Notes: a model not told the origin generated them from the letters alone. Counted from the first letter of the stretch, positions 44,202-53,471 are shown. The stretch is DNA of 64,000 nucleotides from Bradyrhizobium sp. 139 (GCF_023074175.1 NZ_JADPKS010000163.1:1-64000), one strand, 5' to 3'. Program-made: numbers and translations.

Positions 44202-44236
44202 AAAAAAGCCCGGTCGCGATGGCGACCGGGCTTTTT
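44202..44236 (+). terminator. Rho-independent terminator of ispH-hpnH
   Basis: A perfect 10-bp stem (gcccggtcgc / gcgaccgggc) with a 4-base loop, preceded by A6 and followed by T5. It works in principle in both directions. Confidence 0.92.
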
Positions 44237-44904
44237 CATTTGTTCAGCCAAGTCCCGGAGCAAAAGGGGAGCGGTGTGCGGGCTACGCTCCCCTCCTTAC
44301 TGGGCCGGGCTGCCCTTACGCAGAAAAATGAAAAACAACCCCATGCACAGTAGAGGCGCGACTGCTGGCCGGCACAGAGGCCGGTCGGTCAAATGATTGA
44401 CGCGTCGAGCAAATCAGCAGCAAACCGGCAAGGCTCGCGGCATCTGCGGCGTGGGTTCGTTTTCGCAGCCAGATATGCCGTCAGCCGGGCGCGATTCACG
44501 GTGGCACGAATTTCGTATTTTACGAATACCGTTTGACCCGTCGGGCAAAACAGTGGCAATATGCGATGCTGGCCCATTTTGGAAATCGCTACCGGCCTAG
44601 CTGCCCTGCGCCACGCGCGCGCTCCCTGCTTTTCCGAAATCCAATGGACGGGCGATCCTCACTCCATGTTTGCTTCGTCGAGGATCCGGCGGAACTGTGC
44701 CAGCGCACTTTCGCCTTCATTTTAGAAGCCATTGGAATCTGACGGTTCTTTCTCATGCTGCCCGCAGGTCACCCTCGAAATGCCTGTCACTGCGACTATC
44801 GTGTCTCGCTTTAGGGGGCAGTTCAGCGCTGTCACCACAATTCCATGATCGCCATGTGCTGCTAACCTGCTGATAGCGAATCGAGCTCCCTCTTTCATCA
44901 GCTT
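44237..44904. other. Degenerate intergenic stretch in the hopanoid cluster
   Basis: About 670 bases without a supportable gene. The GC content is visibly lower than in the neighbouring hpn genes. Part of it (about 44395-44590) resembles dispersed non-coding repeat DNA and holds a small hairpin (ttcgta-ttt-tacgaa, 44512-44526). Short frames on both strands have no family character. This looks like decayed inserted DNA. Confidence 0.5.
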
Positions 44905-45699
44905 ATGCGTAGCAACGTGATGCCTCAAAGAACAGATTCCTCCGTCACTCCACCAGCCATCCAGCGTTCTTTTCGAGACCTGTCTGACGTCGAGGTCGCC
45001 GATATCGAAAGAGCCTCGATGCTTGCTCGCATTGGTTGGCGCGGCAATTTCGGCTGGGACGAGCTCTTGCTCTCGCAACGCGTCATCATGGTCTCGGAGG
45101 CTGGGGCGGGAAAGACGTATGAGTGCCAGGCACAGCAGGCCAGGCTCTGGAGCGCGGGAGAGCCTGCGTTCTTTCTGGAACTTGCGACCCTGTCAGGAAG
45201 CTCAGTTCGCGACATGCTTAGCCATGAGGAGGATTGCGCTTTGACGCGTGGCTACGATCTCAATCCGAAACAGCGACGTTCTTCCTAGATTCCTACGATG
45301 AGCTGAAGCTTACGCTTGGTAGCTTCGAGCAGGCACTTAAGCGGCTCAACAAGGCGCTGGCTGGTCAGTTGAGCCGTGCGCGCATCGTCGTCACAACCCG
45401 GCCGGTGCCGATCGATCGTGAGCTTTTCAGGGAGCATCTGCGATCAGCTCCTGGCCAAATACATGACGGCCGATGAGTGCCGCGCGGGCTGTCTACTCGT
45501 GACCATCGCAAGGCATCGTCAGTGGGAACATCCAAAAACGGGGGAGCGTCTAAGCTTCGAGCAGTTAATCGCTGTTCTTAACGACGAGGCTGAGCGGCTG
45601 GCAAATGGGCTCGGCGGTACCGTGAGGCTGATGGCGAGAGGATTGGATCTCAGACCCAGGCTTTCGAAGGAGAAGGATACCCGATCAGGAGATCGGTAA
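44905..45699 (+). pseudogene. Remnant of a P-loop (STAND/NACHT-like) NTPase gene
   Basis: Three adjoining pieces in two frames read as one broken NTPase. Piece 1 (from 44905) has FGWDELLLSQRVIMVSEAGA followed by GKT, a Walker A site. Piece 2 (about 45234-45440, shifted frame) has the Walker B-like FLDSYDELKLTLGSFEQALK and RARIVVTTRPVP. Piece 3 (from about 45445, first frame again) has LLAKYMTADECRAGCLLVTI, WEHPKTGERLSFEQLI and MARGLDLRPRL, like a C-terminal part. Frames change near 45235 and 45440, and the distance from Walker B to the C-terminal piece is far too short, so a large internal deletion is likely. It is a relic, possibly of a defence-type STAND protein; the family is inferred from the motifs. 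Confidence 0.7.
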
Positions 45700-45784
45700 G
45701 TGATGCCAGGCGTTCGATGCGGACTTGTGTGAGAGGCGGCGGATCACCACATGTTGGTGTTCGAAGTCCTTGGAGTTTGTGTCC

Positions 45785-46021
45785 GTGAGTACCCGTCAAC
45801 AAGTCACCTCCACCGAATTGAAGCAGATTATCCAGCAACGGCTTGGTTTTGCTGCCTTCGTTACAATCCATCGGAATGCGCAGCTTGGTTTCACAGCCAC
45901 AGTAATCGCCCCGATAAAGGCAGTCGCCGTGCAGCAAGCAATCGATACGATCGTGCAAGATCTGCGGCTTGCCTACGAACTCGTCGATCTGAAGGCTCAT
46001 TCTTCAGCCTCCGATCTGTGA
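45785..46021 (+). CDS. Possible small protein, unknown function
   Basis: Starting from a GTG this gives 78 residues (MSTRQQVTSTELKQIIQQRL and on). The stretch to LAYELVDLK has regular amphipathic helix/strand character (FAAFVTIHRNAQLGFTATVI, then AVQQAIDTIVQDLRLAYELV). That is more protein-like than the other short frames of this island, and I judge it probably real. No family is recognised and the upstream ribosome site is poor. It lies just after the NTPase relic and before the hpnG terminator. Confidence 0.45.
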   Translation: MSTRQQVTSTELKQIIQQRLGFAAFVTIHRNAQLGFTATVIAPIKAVAVQQAIDTIVQDLRLAYELVDLKAHSSASDL

Positions 46022-46159
46022 CGGACAATCAGCTACCTCAATAGCACAAATACCCAGATCAGTGCGGCCAACACGAACGGTGCCGCAGCAGCAGAGTTAC
46101 GGTGACTGTCGCCGAAATTGGTCCTTATTGCTCCATCGGGCTATAGGCATCAAAAAGAG

Positions 46160-46192
46160 AAGGCCCGGACGCCATGGCAACCGGGCCTTTTT
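46160..46192 (-). terminator. Rho-independent terminator of the hpnC-hpnG operon
   Basis: Stem aaggcccgg / ccgggcctt around a 12-base loop that itself holds gccatggc. On the minus strand it is followed by ttctcttttt and lies 27 bases after the hpnG stop. The plus-strand side is also T-rich, so it can act both ways. Confidence 0.85.
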
Positions 46193-46218
46193 ATCTTTTG
46201 CCAGATCGAAGAAGCCGC

Positions 46219-46968
46219 TCAGACCGTCTCCGGGACCAGCGCCTCGCTGTCGGCGAGCTCGGTGCCGATCAGGAAGTCGCGGCAGCCGCGCAGGGAGCGC
46301 AGCGCGCGGTTGAAGTCGATGCCGGTCGAGACCAGCGCATGCAGCGTTGCCGGATTGCGCACGATGCCGCGCAGCACGGCCGCGAGGTCGATCTGGCCGT
46401 TCGGCTTGATGGCGGCGCGGGCGAGCGCCGGCAGCGCGCGGTGGGCGGGATCGCTGATGACCCGAACCGCGGCAAAGGGCAGCCCGGCCTCGGCGGCATA
46501 GGCGGCCGCGATGTGGCTTTCCATGTCGACGGCAGAGGCTCCGGTCTCCGAATGCAGCGCCGCCTTGCAGGACCGCCCCGTAACCACTTGCTCGGCGCCG
46601 GCGAGGCTGCCGCGCACCACGCGGCGGCGCCCCGACGTCAGGCGGTCGATGAGGTCGTCGCCGAGCGACAGCCCGGCGGCCCAGCGGGTATCGCCGGAGA
46701 GCACTTCGCTCGCCAGCACGACGTCGCCGGGGCGCAGCGTCGGGTCGAGCCCGCCGGCCACGCCGAAGGAGATGACGCCGCGAATCGTCTCGGGATCCAC
46801 CACCGTCAGCAGCGCCCGCAACTGAGTGGGGCTGCTCGACGAACAAATGACCGCCATTCCGGGCCCGGCCGCGATGCGGGCCTCCTGAACCAGTCCGGTC
46901 ACGATAAGTATCGGCCGCGGGTCGATGGCATTACCCGCGGTAATATAGTCCCCCGTCCCCAAAGTCAC
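46219..46968 (-). CDS. hpnG: HpnG, adenosylhopane nucleosidase (phosphorylase superfamily)
   Basis: This 249-residue enzyme removes adenine from adenosylhopane to give ribosylhopane. It has the purine nucleoside phosphorylase fold: ILIVTGLVQEARIAAG, RGVISFGVAGGLDPTLRPGD, and ASAVDMESHIAAAYAAEAGL with the Met-Glu pair that binds ribose; the usual late Asp is in RVISDPAHRALP. The start is a GTG overlapping the shc stop (GTGA), although the frame is open upstream. It is the last gene of the hpnC-D-E-shc-G operon and is followed by a terminator. Confidence 0.9.
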   Translation of the reverse strand: MTLGTGDYITAGNAIDPRPILIVTGLVQEARIAAGPGMAVICSSSSPTQLRALLTVVDPETIRGVISFGVAGGLDPTLRPGDVVLASEVLSGDTRWAAGLSLGDDLIDRLTSGRRRVVRGSLAGAEQVVTGRSCKAALHSETGASAVDMESHIAAAYAAEAGLPFAAVRVISDPAHRALPALARAAIKPNGQIDLAAVLRGIVRNPATLHALVSTGIDFNRALRSLRGCRDFLIGTELADSEALVPETV

Positions 46969-48932
46969 ATTCCGACCCCTACCACCCTGCTGTTGGTGCT
47001 CCGCAAGTTCCGATACCGCGCCAATGCCCACAGCGGAAAGAACTTCGGATAACCATGGTACCGTAGATAGAATACACGGGGGAAGCCTGTGGCGGTGTAC
47101 CGCTGCTCCTCCCACAGTCCTTTTTTGTTCTGTGTGGCAATCAGGTACTCCACCCCGCGGGCGACGGCCGGGTGATCAACCTCGCCAGCTGCCATGAGGG
47201 CAAGCAAGGCCCATGCCGTTTGCGAGGCGGTCGAGGGGGCGGCCTGCCATCCCCGGTAGTCCAGACGGTAGCTGACGGCGTCCTCGCCCCAGCCGCCGTC
47301 CTGATTCTGGATCGAGACCAGCCAGTCGGCTGCCTTGCGCATCGTCGCGTCGTTGTGGCTGACACCGGCCATGTTGAGGGCTGAGAGCACCGACCAGGTT
47401 CCATAGATGAAGTTCATGCCCCAGCGGCCGTACCAGGACCCTTCCGGGTGCTGGGTCCTCCTGAGATAGGCGACCCCGTCGGCAACATGCTTGCTGGTCT
47501 TCTCGGTCTCGCCAAGCTGGGCCAGCATCGAGATGCAGCGCGCGGTGACGTCCTCGGTCGGCGGATCGAGCAGCGCGCCATGGTCCGAGAACGGGATATT
47601 GTTCAGATAATATTCGAGATTGTTCACGTCGAAGGCAGCCCAGCCGCCGTCGTCGCTCTGCATGCCCTCGATCCATTCCCGGCCGCGGTCGATCGCGGCA
47701 TCATAGCCGGTCGCACCGTGCTCCCGCCGCATGCGGTCCATCGACATCACCACGACAGCGGTGTCGTCGAGATCGGGATAGTGCGGGTTGTTGTACTGGA
47801 AGGCCCAGCCGCCCGGGCGCACGTCGGGCCGCTTCACCGCCCAGTCGCCCTTCACCTCGAGCTCCTGCTTCGGGATCAGCCAGTCGAGGCCCTGCTTGGC
47901 CGCAGGCAGAGCCTTGTCACCGCCGGCTTCCAGCAGCGCGTGGGCGGTCAGCGTCGTATCCCACACCGGAGAGACGCAGGGCTGGCAATAGGCCTCGTCG
48001 CCCTTGATCACGAGCAGCTTGTCGATGCCCCGGCGCGTGATCGCGCGCGGCGGATAGGTTTCGTCCTTGCCGAGCGCGTCATACATCATGACGATGTTGG
48101 CCATCGGCGGATAGATCGCGCCCATGCCATCCTCGCCGTTGAGCCGTTCCTCGGTGAAAGCGAGAGCCGCATCGATGGCGCGCTTGCGCAAGCTCTTGGG
48201 AAACATCGGCTCGATCACGCGCAGGATGCCGTCGAGCGCGCGGAACAGCACGAACCAGGCCATGCTCTGGTGCGGCGCCTTTGCGGTCATGCCGATCGAG
48301 CGCGGATCCTGGAGAAACAGCTCGTCGATGCCGACGCCCTTCGGATTCTTTGCGCGCGGCTTCAGCGCGGCAAGCACCATCAGCGGCACCATGGTGGTGC
48401 GCGCCCAGTACGAGATCTTGTTGAGGTGGAACGGCGACCAGAATGGCAGCAGCACGATCTCGATCGGCAGCACCGGCACCGCGCGCCAGGTCACGACGCC
48501 GAACATCGCGAGCATGAAACGCGTGAAGACGTTGCTGTTGATGGCGCCGCCGCGCGAGTGGATCGCCTCGCGCGCACGCACCATGTGCGGGCTATCTGTG
48601 GAATCGCCGATCATCTTGAGCGCGAAGTAAGCCTTCACACTCGCACTCATGTCGAACTCGCCCTCATGCACCAGCGGCCAGCCGCCATGCGCGCCCTGGA
48701 CGCGGCGGAGATAGTTGCCGATCCTGGCCTCGAGCGCCGTGTCGACGGGCTCTGCGAGATAATGGCGCAGCAGGATGTATTCGGCCGGAATCGTGGAGTC
48801 GGCCTCGAGCTCGAAGACCCAATGGCCGTCGGATTGCTGGAAGCCGAGGACGCCTTGCGTGGCCGACGCAATGCTCGATTCCAAGTTCCTAGATCCTTGG
48901 GCTTCGCGGGCCGTCGCGTTCACGGAATCCAT
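46965..48932 (-). CDS. shc: Squalene-hopene cyclase
   Basis: This 655-residue monotopic membrane enzyme turns squalene into hopene and diplopterol. The protonating Asp-rich motif is visible as YPDLDDTAVV (near residue 387). Several QW repeats are present, for example QQSDGHWVFEL near the N-terminus, QSDDGGWAAFDVNN, QHPEGSWYGRWGMNFIYGTW and QNQDGGWGEDAVSY. Length is normal. The N-terminal start (MDSVNATAREAQGSRNLESS) is an ATG 51 bases after the hpnE stop. It is the core gene of the hopanoid operon (also called hpnF) and overlaps the hpnG start by four bases. Confidence 0.97.
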   Translation of the reverse strand: MDSVNATAREAQGSRNLESSIASATQGVLGFQQSDGHWVFELEADSTIPAEYILLRHYLAEPVDTALEARIGNYLRRVQGAHGGWPLVHEGEFDMSASVKAYFALKMIGDSTDSPHMVRAREAIHSRGGAINSNVFTRFMLAMFGVVTWRAVPVLPIEIVLLPFWSPFHLNKISYWARTTMVPLMVLAALKPRAKNPKGVGIDELFLQDPRSIGMTAKAPHQSMAWFVLFRALDGILRVIEPMFPKSLRKRAIDAALAFTEERLNGEDGMGAIYPPMANIVMMYDALGKDETYPPRAITRRGIDKLLVIKGDEAYCQPCVSPVWDTTLTAHALLEAGGDKALPAAKQGLDWLIPKQELEVKGDWAVKRPDVRPGGWAFQYNNPHYPDLDDTAVVVMSMDRMRREHGATGYDAAIDRGREWIEGMQSDDGGWAAFDVNNLEYYLNNIPFSDHGALLDPPTEDVTARCISMLAQLGETEKTSKHVADGVAYLRRTQHPEGSWYGRWGMNFIYGTWSVLSALNMAGVSHNDATMRKAADWLVSIQNQDGGWGEDAVSYRLDYRGWQAAPSTASQTAWALLALMAAGEVDHPAVARGVEYLIATQNKKGLWEEQRYTATGFPRVFYLRYHGYPKFFPLWALARYRNLRSTNSRVVGVGM

Positions 48933-48983
48933 CTTGCTCGATTGCTCCGATAGTTGCTTGGAATTGACCGGGACGAATGCCCG

Positions 48984-50252
48984 TCAGGGCCGCTGCGCGG
49001 CCAGAACCAGATCGGCGGCGCGATCACCGGATCGGACCGATCCCTCGATGGTTGCAGGCAATCCCGTAGCAGTCCAATCGCCGGCAAGAAACAGGTTTTT
49101 CAGCGCAGTGACCGGCCCCGGACGCAGGGCATTCTGTGCCGGCGTGGCGGCAAAAGTGGCCCGGCGCTCACGCACGATCTGCCAAGGAGGCAATTGAGCC
49201 GGCAACTCGCCGGAAACGCCGCCCGCCTTGCAGACGTCGTTCCAGATCGCCTGCGCGAGTTCCTCGCGCGGCATGTCGACCAGGCGGTCGCCATTGCTGA
49301 TGGTCACGGACAGCCGGTTCGGGAACGCGAACAGCCATTCCACGACGCCGCCGATCACGCCCAGGATCGGCGCCGAACCCGGCGGCGGTGTGATGCGGAA
49401 ATGCGCATTCACGATGGCGCGGAATTCGGTCGGCGTCTTCAGGCCGGGCAGCAGGCTGGAGGCGGCACGCGGCGGCACCGCCATCACGACGACGTCGCCT
49501 TCACCGATATGGATCACATCCTCGCCGCCGAAATCCAGCGCGCCGACCTTGCCATCACTGGTCGCAAACGGGCGTAGCTCATGGCCGAGCTGAACGGTGT
49601 GGCCGCGCTCCTGCAAGAATTTGACGGCAGGCTCGATCAGCACGGCGCTCAAGCCGTCGCGCGCGATCAGCGGTCGGCACGCCTGTCCGCCGGCGAGCAG
49701 CGTCTCGCGCACGATCGCGCCGGCAAGCCCGGCCGAGCCCTCGGGCGGATCGACGTTGAGCGCCGCAAGCAGCAGCGGCTGCACCAGGCGCTGGTAGAGG
49801 ACGCCCTCGCAGGGAATGGACTTGCCGACCAGCGTCTCCTCCGACGCCCAGATCAGCGGCGCCAGCTTGAGATAGTCCGTTAGCCCGGTGTCGGGAACGC
49901 GGCGGCTCTCGTCGAGCACCCAGGTCGGCAACCGGCCATCGCCGAGATCGATCTGCCAGCGCTGCCCGGTCTTGATATCGACGAACGGAAACTGCGCGCG
50001 TTCGGGGCCGACGAGGCCCGCCTCGGTGCCGATCGAGCGGGCATAGGCGCGCGCATGGCTGTTGCCCGACAGCAGCAGATGATTGCCGTTGTCGATGGTG
50101 AGATTGGTGGCGCCGTCGAAATAGGAACGGCAGCGGCCGCCGGCCTGCTGCGTCGCTTCGTGCACGGCGACCTTGAAGCCGGCATTGGCGAGCCGCACGG
50201 CGGCGGAGAGGCCGGAAATTCCGGCACCGATGATGTGAGCTGTCTTTTGCAT
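48984..50252 (-). CDS. hpnE: HpnE, hydroxysqualene dehydroxylase
   Basis: This 422-residue FAD enzyme reduces hydroxysqualene to squalene, the third step of the HpnC/D/E route. The dinucleotide-binding fingerprint is at the N-terminus (HIIGAGISGLSAAVRLANAG), followed by VAVHEATQQAGGRCRSYFDG and DNGNHLLLSGN. The C-terminal FAD motif is LFLAGDWTATGLPATIEGSV with RSGDRAAD. The ATG overlaps the hpnD stop by one base (TGATG). It sits between hpnD and shc in the operon. Confidence 0.93.
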   Translation of the reverse strand: MQKTAHIIGAGISGLSAAVRLANAGFKVAVHEATQQAGGRCRSYFDGATNLTIDNGNHLLLSGNSHARAYARSIGTEAGLVGPERAQFPFVDIKTGQRWQIDLGDGRLPTWVLDESRRVPDTGLTDYLKLAPLIWASEETLVGKSIPCEGVLYQRLVQPLLLAALNVDPPEGSAGLAGAIVRETLLAGGQACRPLIARDGLSAVLIEPAVKFLQERGHTVQLGHELRPFATSDGKVGALDFGGEDVIHIGEGDVVVMAVPPRAASSLLPGLKTPTEFRAIVNAHFRITPPPGSAPILGVIGGVVEWLFAFPNRLSVTISNGDRLVDMPREELAQAIWNDVCKAGGVSGELPAQLPPWQIVRERRATFAATPAQNALRPGPVTALKNLFLAGDWTATGLPATIEGSVRSGDRAADLVLAAQRP

Positions 50253-51091
50253 CAGATGAAAGCGTAACGGAGCAGGATCAAGGCGCGTGTGACCTTCGAC
50301 ACACGCACCGGCTCACGCGGCGCGTTGAAGCCGCGCGCGATCAGCAGGTCCAGAATGGAATGATAGTATTTCGACATGATCCGCGGCGCGCGCACGGCGC
50401 GGCGCTTGTTGCGGTTCATGATCTCGTCCGACTTCTCGAAATGCGCTTTGGCACGCTGCGTCAGCGGCAGACAGACCTTTGGCAGCGCTCGCTCGGTGAT
50501 CACGCGGTTCGGCTCGTCCGAGGTGATGCCGGCATGCAGCAACGCCTCGCGCGGCAGATAGAGCCGGCCGAGGCCAGCGTCCTCGTCGATGTCGCGCAGG
50601 ATGTTGGTGAGCTGGAGCGCGCGACCGAGATGATACGCGAGCAGGACGCCGTCTTCCTCGGGCAGGCCAAACACCCGCACCGACAGCCGTCCTACGGCAC
50701 TGGCGACACGATCGCAGTAGAGATCCAGCGTCGCCATATCCGGCGCGCGGATGTCCTGCGGCACGTCCATCTCCATGCCATCGACGATGGCAAGGAAATC
50801 TTCCCGCTTGAGATTGAAGGCCTTTACCGAGGCGACGTAGTCCTTCAACCGCGGCGGCGGATTGCCCTGATAGAGCGCATCGATGTCGTTGCGCCACGCC
50901 TGAAGCGCGGCGAGCCGCTCGTCGCGCGGGCCGTCGGAATCGGCGATGTCATCGACCTGGCGGCAAAAGCTGTAGATCTGGAACATCGCCTCGCGCTGGT
51001 CGCGCGGCAGGATGCGCATCGCGGCGTAGAAGGAACTGCCGGATGCGGCCGAGCCATAATTGGCGCCGGGCGAGGTCGCCTCAAGCGTCAT
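50252..51091 (-). CDS. hpnD: HpnD, presqualene diphosphate synthase
   Basis: This 279-residue trans-isoprenyl diphosphate synthase condenses two farnesyl diphosphates to presqualene diphosphate. The first Asp-rich motif is QVDDIAD (Asp47, Asp48, Asp51), and the second is LRDIDEDAGLGRLYLPREAL. SFYAAMRILPRDQREAMFQI is the typical N-terminal block. It starts inside the end of hpnC (11-base overlap) and overlaps hpnE by one base, so the three are tightly coupled. Confidence 0.94.
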   Translation of the reverse strand: MTLEATSPGANYGSAASGSSFYAAMRILPRDQREAMFQIYSFCRQVDDIADSDGPRDERLAALQAWRNDIDALYQGNPPPRLKDYVASVKAFNLKREDFLAIVDGMEMDVPQDIRAPDMATLDLYCDRVASAVGRLSVRVFGLPEEDGVLLAYHLGRALQLTNILRDIDEDAGLGRLYLPREALLHAGITSDEPNRVITERALPKVCLPLTQRAKAHFEKSDEIMNRNKRRAVRAPRIMSKYYHSILDLLIARGFNAPREPVRVSKVTRALILLRYAFI

Positions 51092-51965
51092 GAGCAGTCC
51101 CCGGTTTGGTAATGGCCTTGCGCCCGATCGCGCGGCGGCCGACTTCGCCGATCATCCCGGCGAAGCTAAAAGCGAGGAGCTCGAACTTGTTGAGATGCAC
51201 CCGCTCGCGCAGCGGATCGCGTACCTTCAGGAGGCGGACGATGCGGTCGGCATAGGCGTGGATCACCGAAATATCGACGCCGAGGCGAAAATCCTTCACC
51301 TCCGCGCTGAGCGGCTTGCTCTCGTTAAGCAGCGCTTCGTTGCGAACGGCGAGTGCCTGAAGGCAGGCCAGCAACGCCGGCGGCGACTGCGTCAGCCCGA
51401 GCTGCTCGACCGAGGCGCCACTTGCCGCAAGCGCATCGCGCGGCAGATAGACGCGATTGAGCTCGCGAAAATCCTTGCCGCAATCCTGGAGGTGGTTGTT
51501 GATCTGAAGCGCCGCGCAGAGCGCGTCCGATGCGACCCAGGTCGAGGTGCTCTCGCCATGGACGTCGAGCATGAAGCGGCCGACCGGCATCGCCGAGTAA
51601 CGGCAATAGTGGATGACCTCGTCCCAGTTCTCGTAGCGCAGCTTGGTCACATCCATGCGGAACGCGACCAGCACGTCAAGCGCGTGGCGCGGTGCCATGC
51701 CCCGCTCGGCCAGCGCGCGCCGCAGAATGACGGCTTCGGCCTGGGTATCGCCCTTGCCGAGCAGTTCGGCCTCGAGCAGGTCAAGATAAGCTAGCTTCTC
51801 GTCGGGCGGCAGCGTCGCGTGATCGGCAATGTCGTCGGCGGTGCGGACGAAATTGTAGTAGGCCAGGATCACCGCGCGATGGCGCGGATGAATGATCCAG
51901 GACGCAACGGGAAAATTCTCGTCGCGGTCACCCTTGCCGGATCGCAATTCGCTCGCAGAGGTCAT
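51081..51965 (-). CDS. hpnC: HpnC, hydroxysqualene synthase
   Basis: This 294-residue paralogue of HpnD turns presqualene diphosphate into hydroxysqualene. The first Asp-rich motif is RTADDIADHA (Asp44, Asp45, Asp48). The second is less acidic, NHLQDCGKDFRELNRVYLPR, as in the HpnC branch. ENFPVASWIIHPRHRAVILA is the typical opening. It is the first gene of the hopanoid operon; the 189 bases before it should hold the operon promoter, with a weak TTGGTT-N17-TATATG candidate on the minus strand. No strong Shine-Dalgarno is visible. Confidence 0.94.
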   Translation of the reverse strand: MTSASELRSGKGDRDENFPVASWIIHPRHRAVILAYYNFVRTADDIADHATLPPDEKLAYLDLLEAELLGKGDTQAEAVILRRALAERGMAPRHALDVLVAFRMDVTKLRYENWDEVIHYCRYSAMPVGRFMLDVHGESTSTWVASDALCAALQINNHLQDCGKDFRELNRVYLPRDALAASGASVEQLGLTQSPPALLACLQALAVRNEALLNESKPLSAEVKDFRLGVDISVIHAYADRIVRLLKVRDPLRERVHLNKFELLAFSFAGMIGEVGRRAIGRKAITKPGTAHDA

Positions 51966-52154
51966 CGAGGGCTGGTTTACAATCGTTTGGACAGGAAGGG
52001 CTTTCTCGCTCGCGCGAGCTCATGCCGGCGATGCCGCCGCGGCCCCATATAGGGGAATACGGCCGCAAAACCAATCCTGTCTCTCGATGGCCGCCCTTCC
52101 GGATCCGGCCGAAAAGGCGGCCGCGGGGCCGCCCTTGTGAGCCAGTGGCCGAGC

Positions 52155-52388
52155 TTACTGATTGTGGTTCTTCAGGACCTGGTCGCAGGCCTGCGAGATC
52201 TTGGCCCGGTTCTCCTTGAGGCAGGCCAGGACGGTGAAATCGCCTTGATCGATGACCGGACGGCAGAACTTCTGCACATCGCGTGTGCAGGCCTTCTGCT
52301 CGCTGTCCGTGCCGCGTCCTGCCTGGGCGAATGCCGCCGTCGAAAGGGATGCCGACAGCAGGGTGAGAGCGACGAGAAGCTTACGCAT
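52155..52388 (-). CDS. Small exported Cys-rich repeat protein
   Basis: This 77-residue protein has a signal peptide (RKLLVALTLLSASLSTAAFA, cleavage near residue 21) and a mature part of about 55 residues with four cysteines (34, 42, 56, 68) spaced as in Cys-rich-repeat proteins (ACTRDVQKFC, LACLKENRAKISQAC). Two disulfides are likely in the periplasm. Function is not known; related small proteins are common in Rhizobiales. It lies upstream of hpnC on the same strand but about 190 bases away and is probably a separate transcript. Confidence 0.8.
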   Translation of the reverse strand: MRKLLVALTLLSASLSTAAFAQAGRGTDSEQKACTRDVQKFCRPVIDQGDFTVLACLKENRAKISQACDQVLKNHNQ

Positions 52389-52849
52389 TGTATTCCTTCA
52401 TTCTGACGGCAGAATCGCACCGATCCCGGACAGCACAGGGCGGACAACCGGAACGGATTGTTCTGATGGCAAGTCGCCGCGGAAAGTGCGGCCTCGGAGA
52501 AGGCACAAGCGCTGGCAAATGCGGCCAAATTGGCGCCACATCCACCAAATCAGGTCTTCCCTCGATGTTCATTGGCAGATGTAAGAGATTGATACCACGT
52601 CACAATTCAGGAATGCTGCGTTTTGCTGCGCACCTGTTGCAGAGCTGCATCTCTCCGCCCTGCTTTCCCCGCCAGAAACACACCGAAACAGAGGGAATCG
52701 AGGGGTCTGAGCCGGGCGCGAGGGTGTCGTGAACCGCCATCCCTGCCTGTCGGGCTTTGAACCTGACACAGCCTTGGAACACTAAACCTTCGATGTGGCG
52801 AGACGTTCTCCATCGCAAGCGAACGTCGCTCGAAAACGGGATATTCAAA
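52389..52849. other. Divergent intergenic region
   Basis: 461 bases between the minus-strand Cys-rich gene and the plus-strand exported protein. Frames on both strands lack family character, and the middle has lower GC. Both promoters should lie here, but no convincing box pair was found. An in-frame ATG 19 codons before the chosen start of the next gene (52793) lies in this stretch. Confidence 0.5.
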
Positions 52850-53347
52850 ATGCAATTCATTGGGCGATCTGGACAGGCAATCAAGGCGGCCGGCATCGGG
52901 GCTGCGCTGCTCTTCTCGGTTTCGGCAAGCCATGCTCAGTCGTCCGGGCCGTTTGCCGGTTTCGACGGCGCGTGGGCCGGCACCGGCACGGTGTCGCTGT
53001 CCGACGGTTCCACCGAGCGCATCCGCTGCAAGGCGGACTACAAGGTCGCCGGCAGCGGCCTCAACCTGAAGCAGGCCCTGCACTGCGCGTCCGACAGCTA
53101 CAAGTTCGACCTCACCAGCGACGTGACGAGCCAGGGCGACCGCATCTCGGGCAACTGGAGCGAAGCGAGCCGCAACATCTTCGGCAATCTCCAGGGCACC
53201 GCCGGCGGCGGCCAGATCGAGGTGTTCGTCGAGGCCAACGGCTTCGCCGCCAACCTCTCGCTGCGCACCAACGGCACCAAGCAGACCGTGCAGATCAGCT
53301 CCAAGGGCGAGATCCGCGGCGTCAACATCACGATGACGAAGAGCTGA
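52850..53347 (+). CDS. Small exported protein, unknown function
   Basis: The protein has 165 residues from the chosen ATG (MQFIGRSGQAIKAAGIGAAL), which starts a good signal peptide cleaved near SHAQ. Two upstream ATG codons in frame (52757 and 52793) would put a charged stretch before the signal peptide, so they are less likely. The mature part is rich in beta strand (GAWAGTGTVSLSDGSTERIR, VTSQGDRISGNWSEASRNIF) with two cysteines. It resembles a conserved exported protein of Bradyrhizobium, but I can give no function. A strong terminator follows 23 bases after the stop. Confidence 0.75.
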   Translation: MQFIGRSGQAIKAAGIGAALLFSVSASHAQSSGPFAGFDGAWAGTGTVSLSDGSTERIRCKADYKVAGSGLNLKQALHCASDSYKFDLTSDVTSQGDRISGNWSEASRNIFGNLQGTAGGGQIEVFVEANGFAANLSLRTNGTKQTVQISSKGEIRGVNITMTKS

Positions 53348-53370
53348 TAGCCCTTCCAGCTTCGAAAGCA

Positions 53371-53409
53371 ACAAGCCCCGGTTCTCGCGAACCGGGGCTT
53401 GTTTGTTTT
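53371..53409 (+). terminator. Strong rho-independent terminator
   Basis: A perfect 14-bp stem (acaagccccggttc / gaaccggggcttgt), 4-base loop and a following T-rich tail (ttgttttt). It ends the small exported protein gene and stands between it and the convergent MMPL gene. Confidence 0.92.
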
Positions 53410-53471
53410 TCGAAAAACGCGGGCGCAGTCGCCCGGACTGCGCCGATTCCATGTCCGATGGATGACCCGGT

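Noticed and set aside
44722..45078. 118-residue minus-strand frame over the start of the NTPase relic
   Set aside because: Antisense to the Walker A piece and without its own motif.
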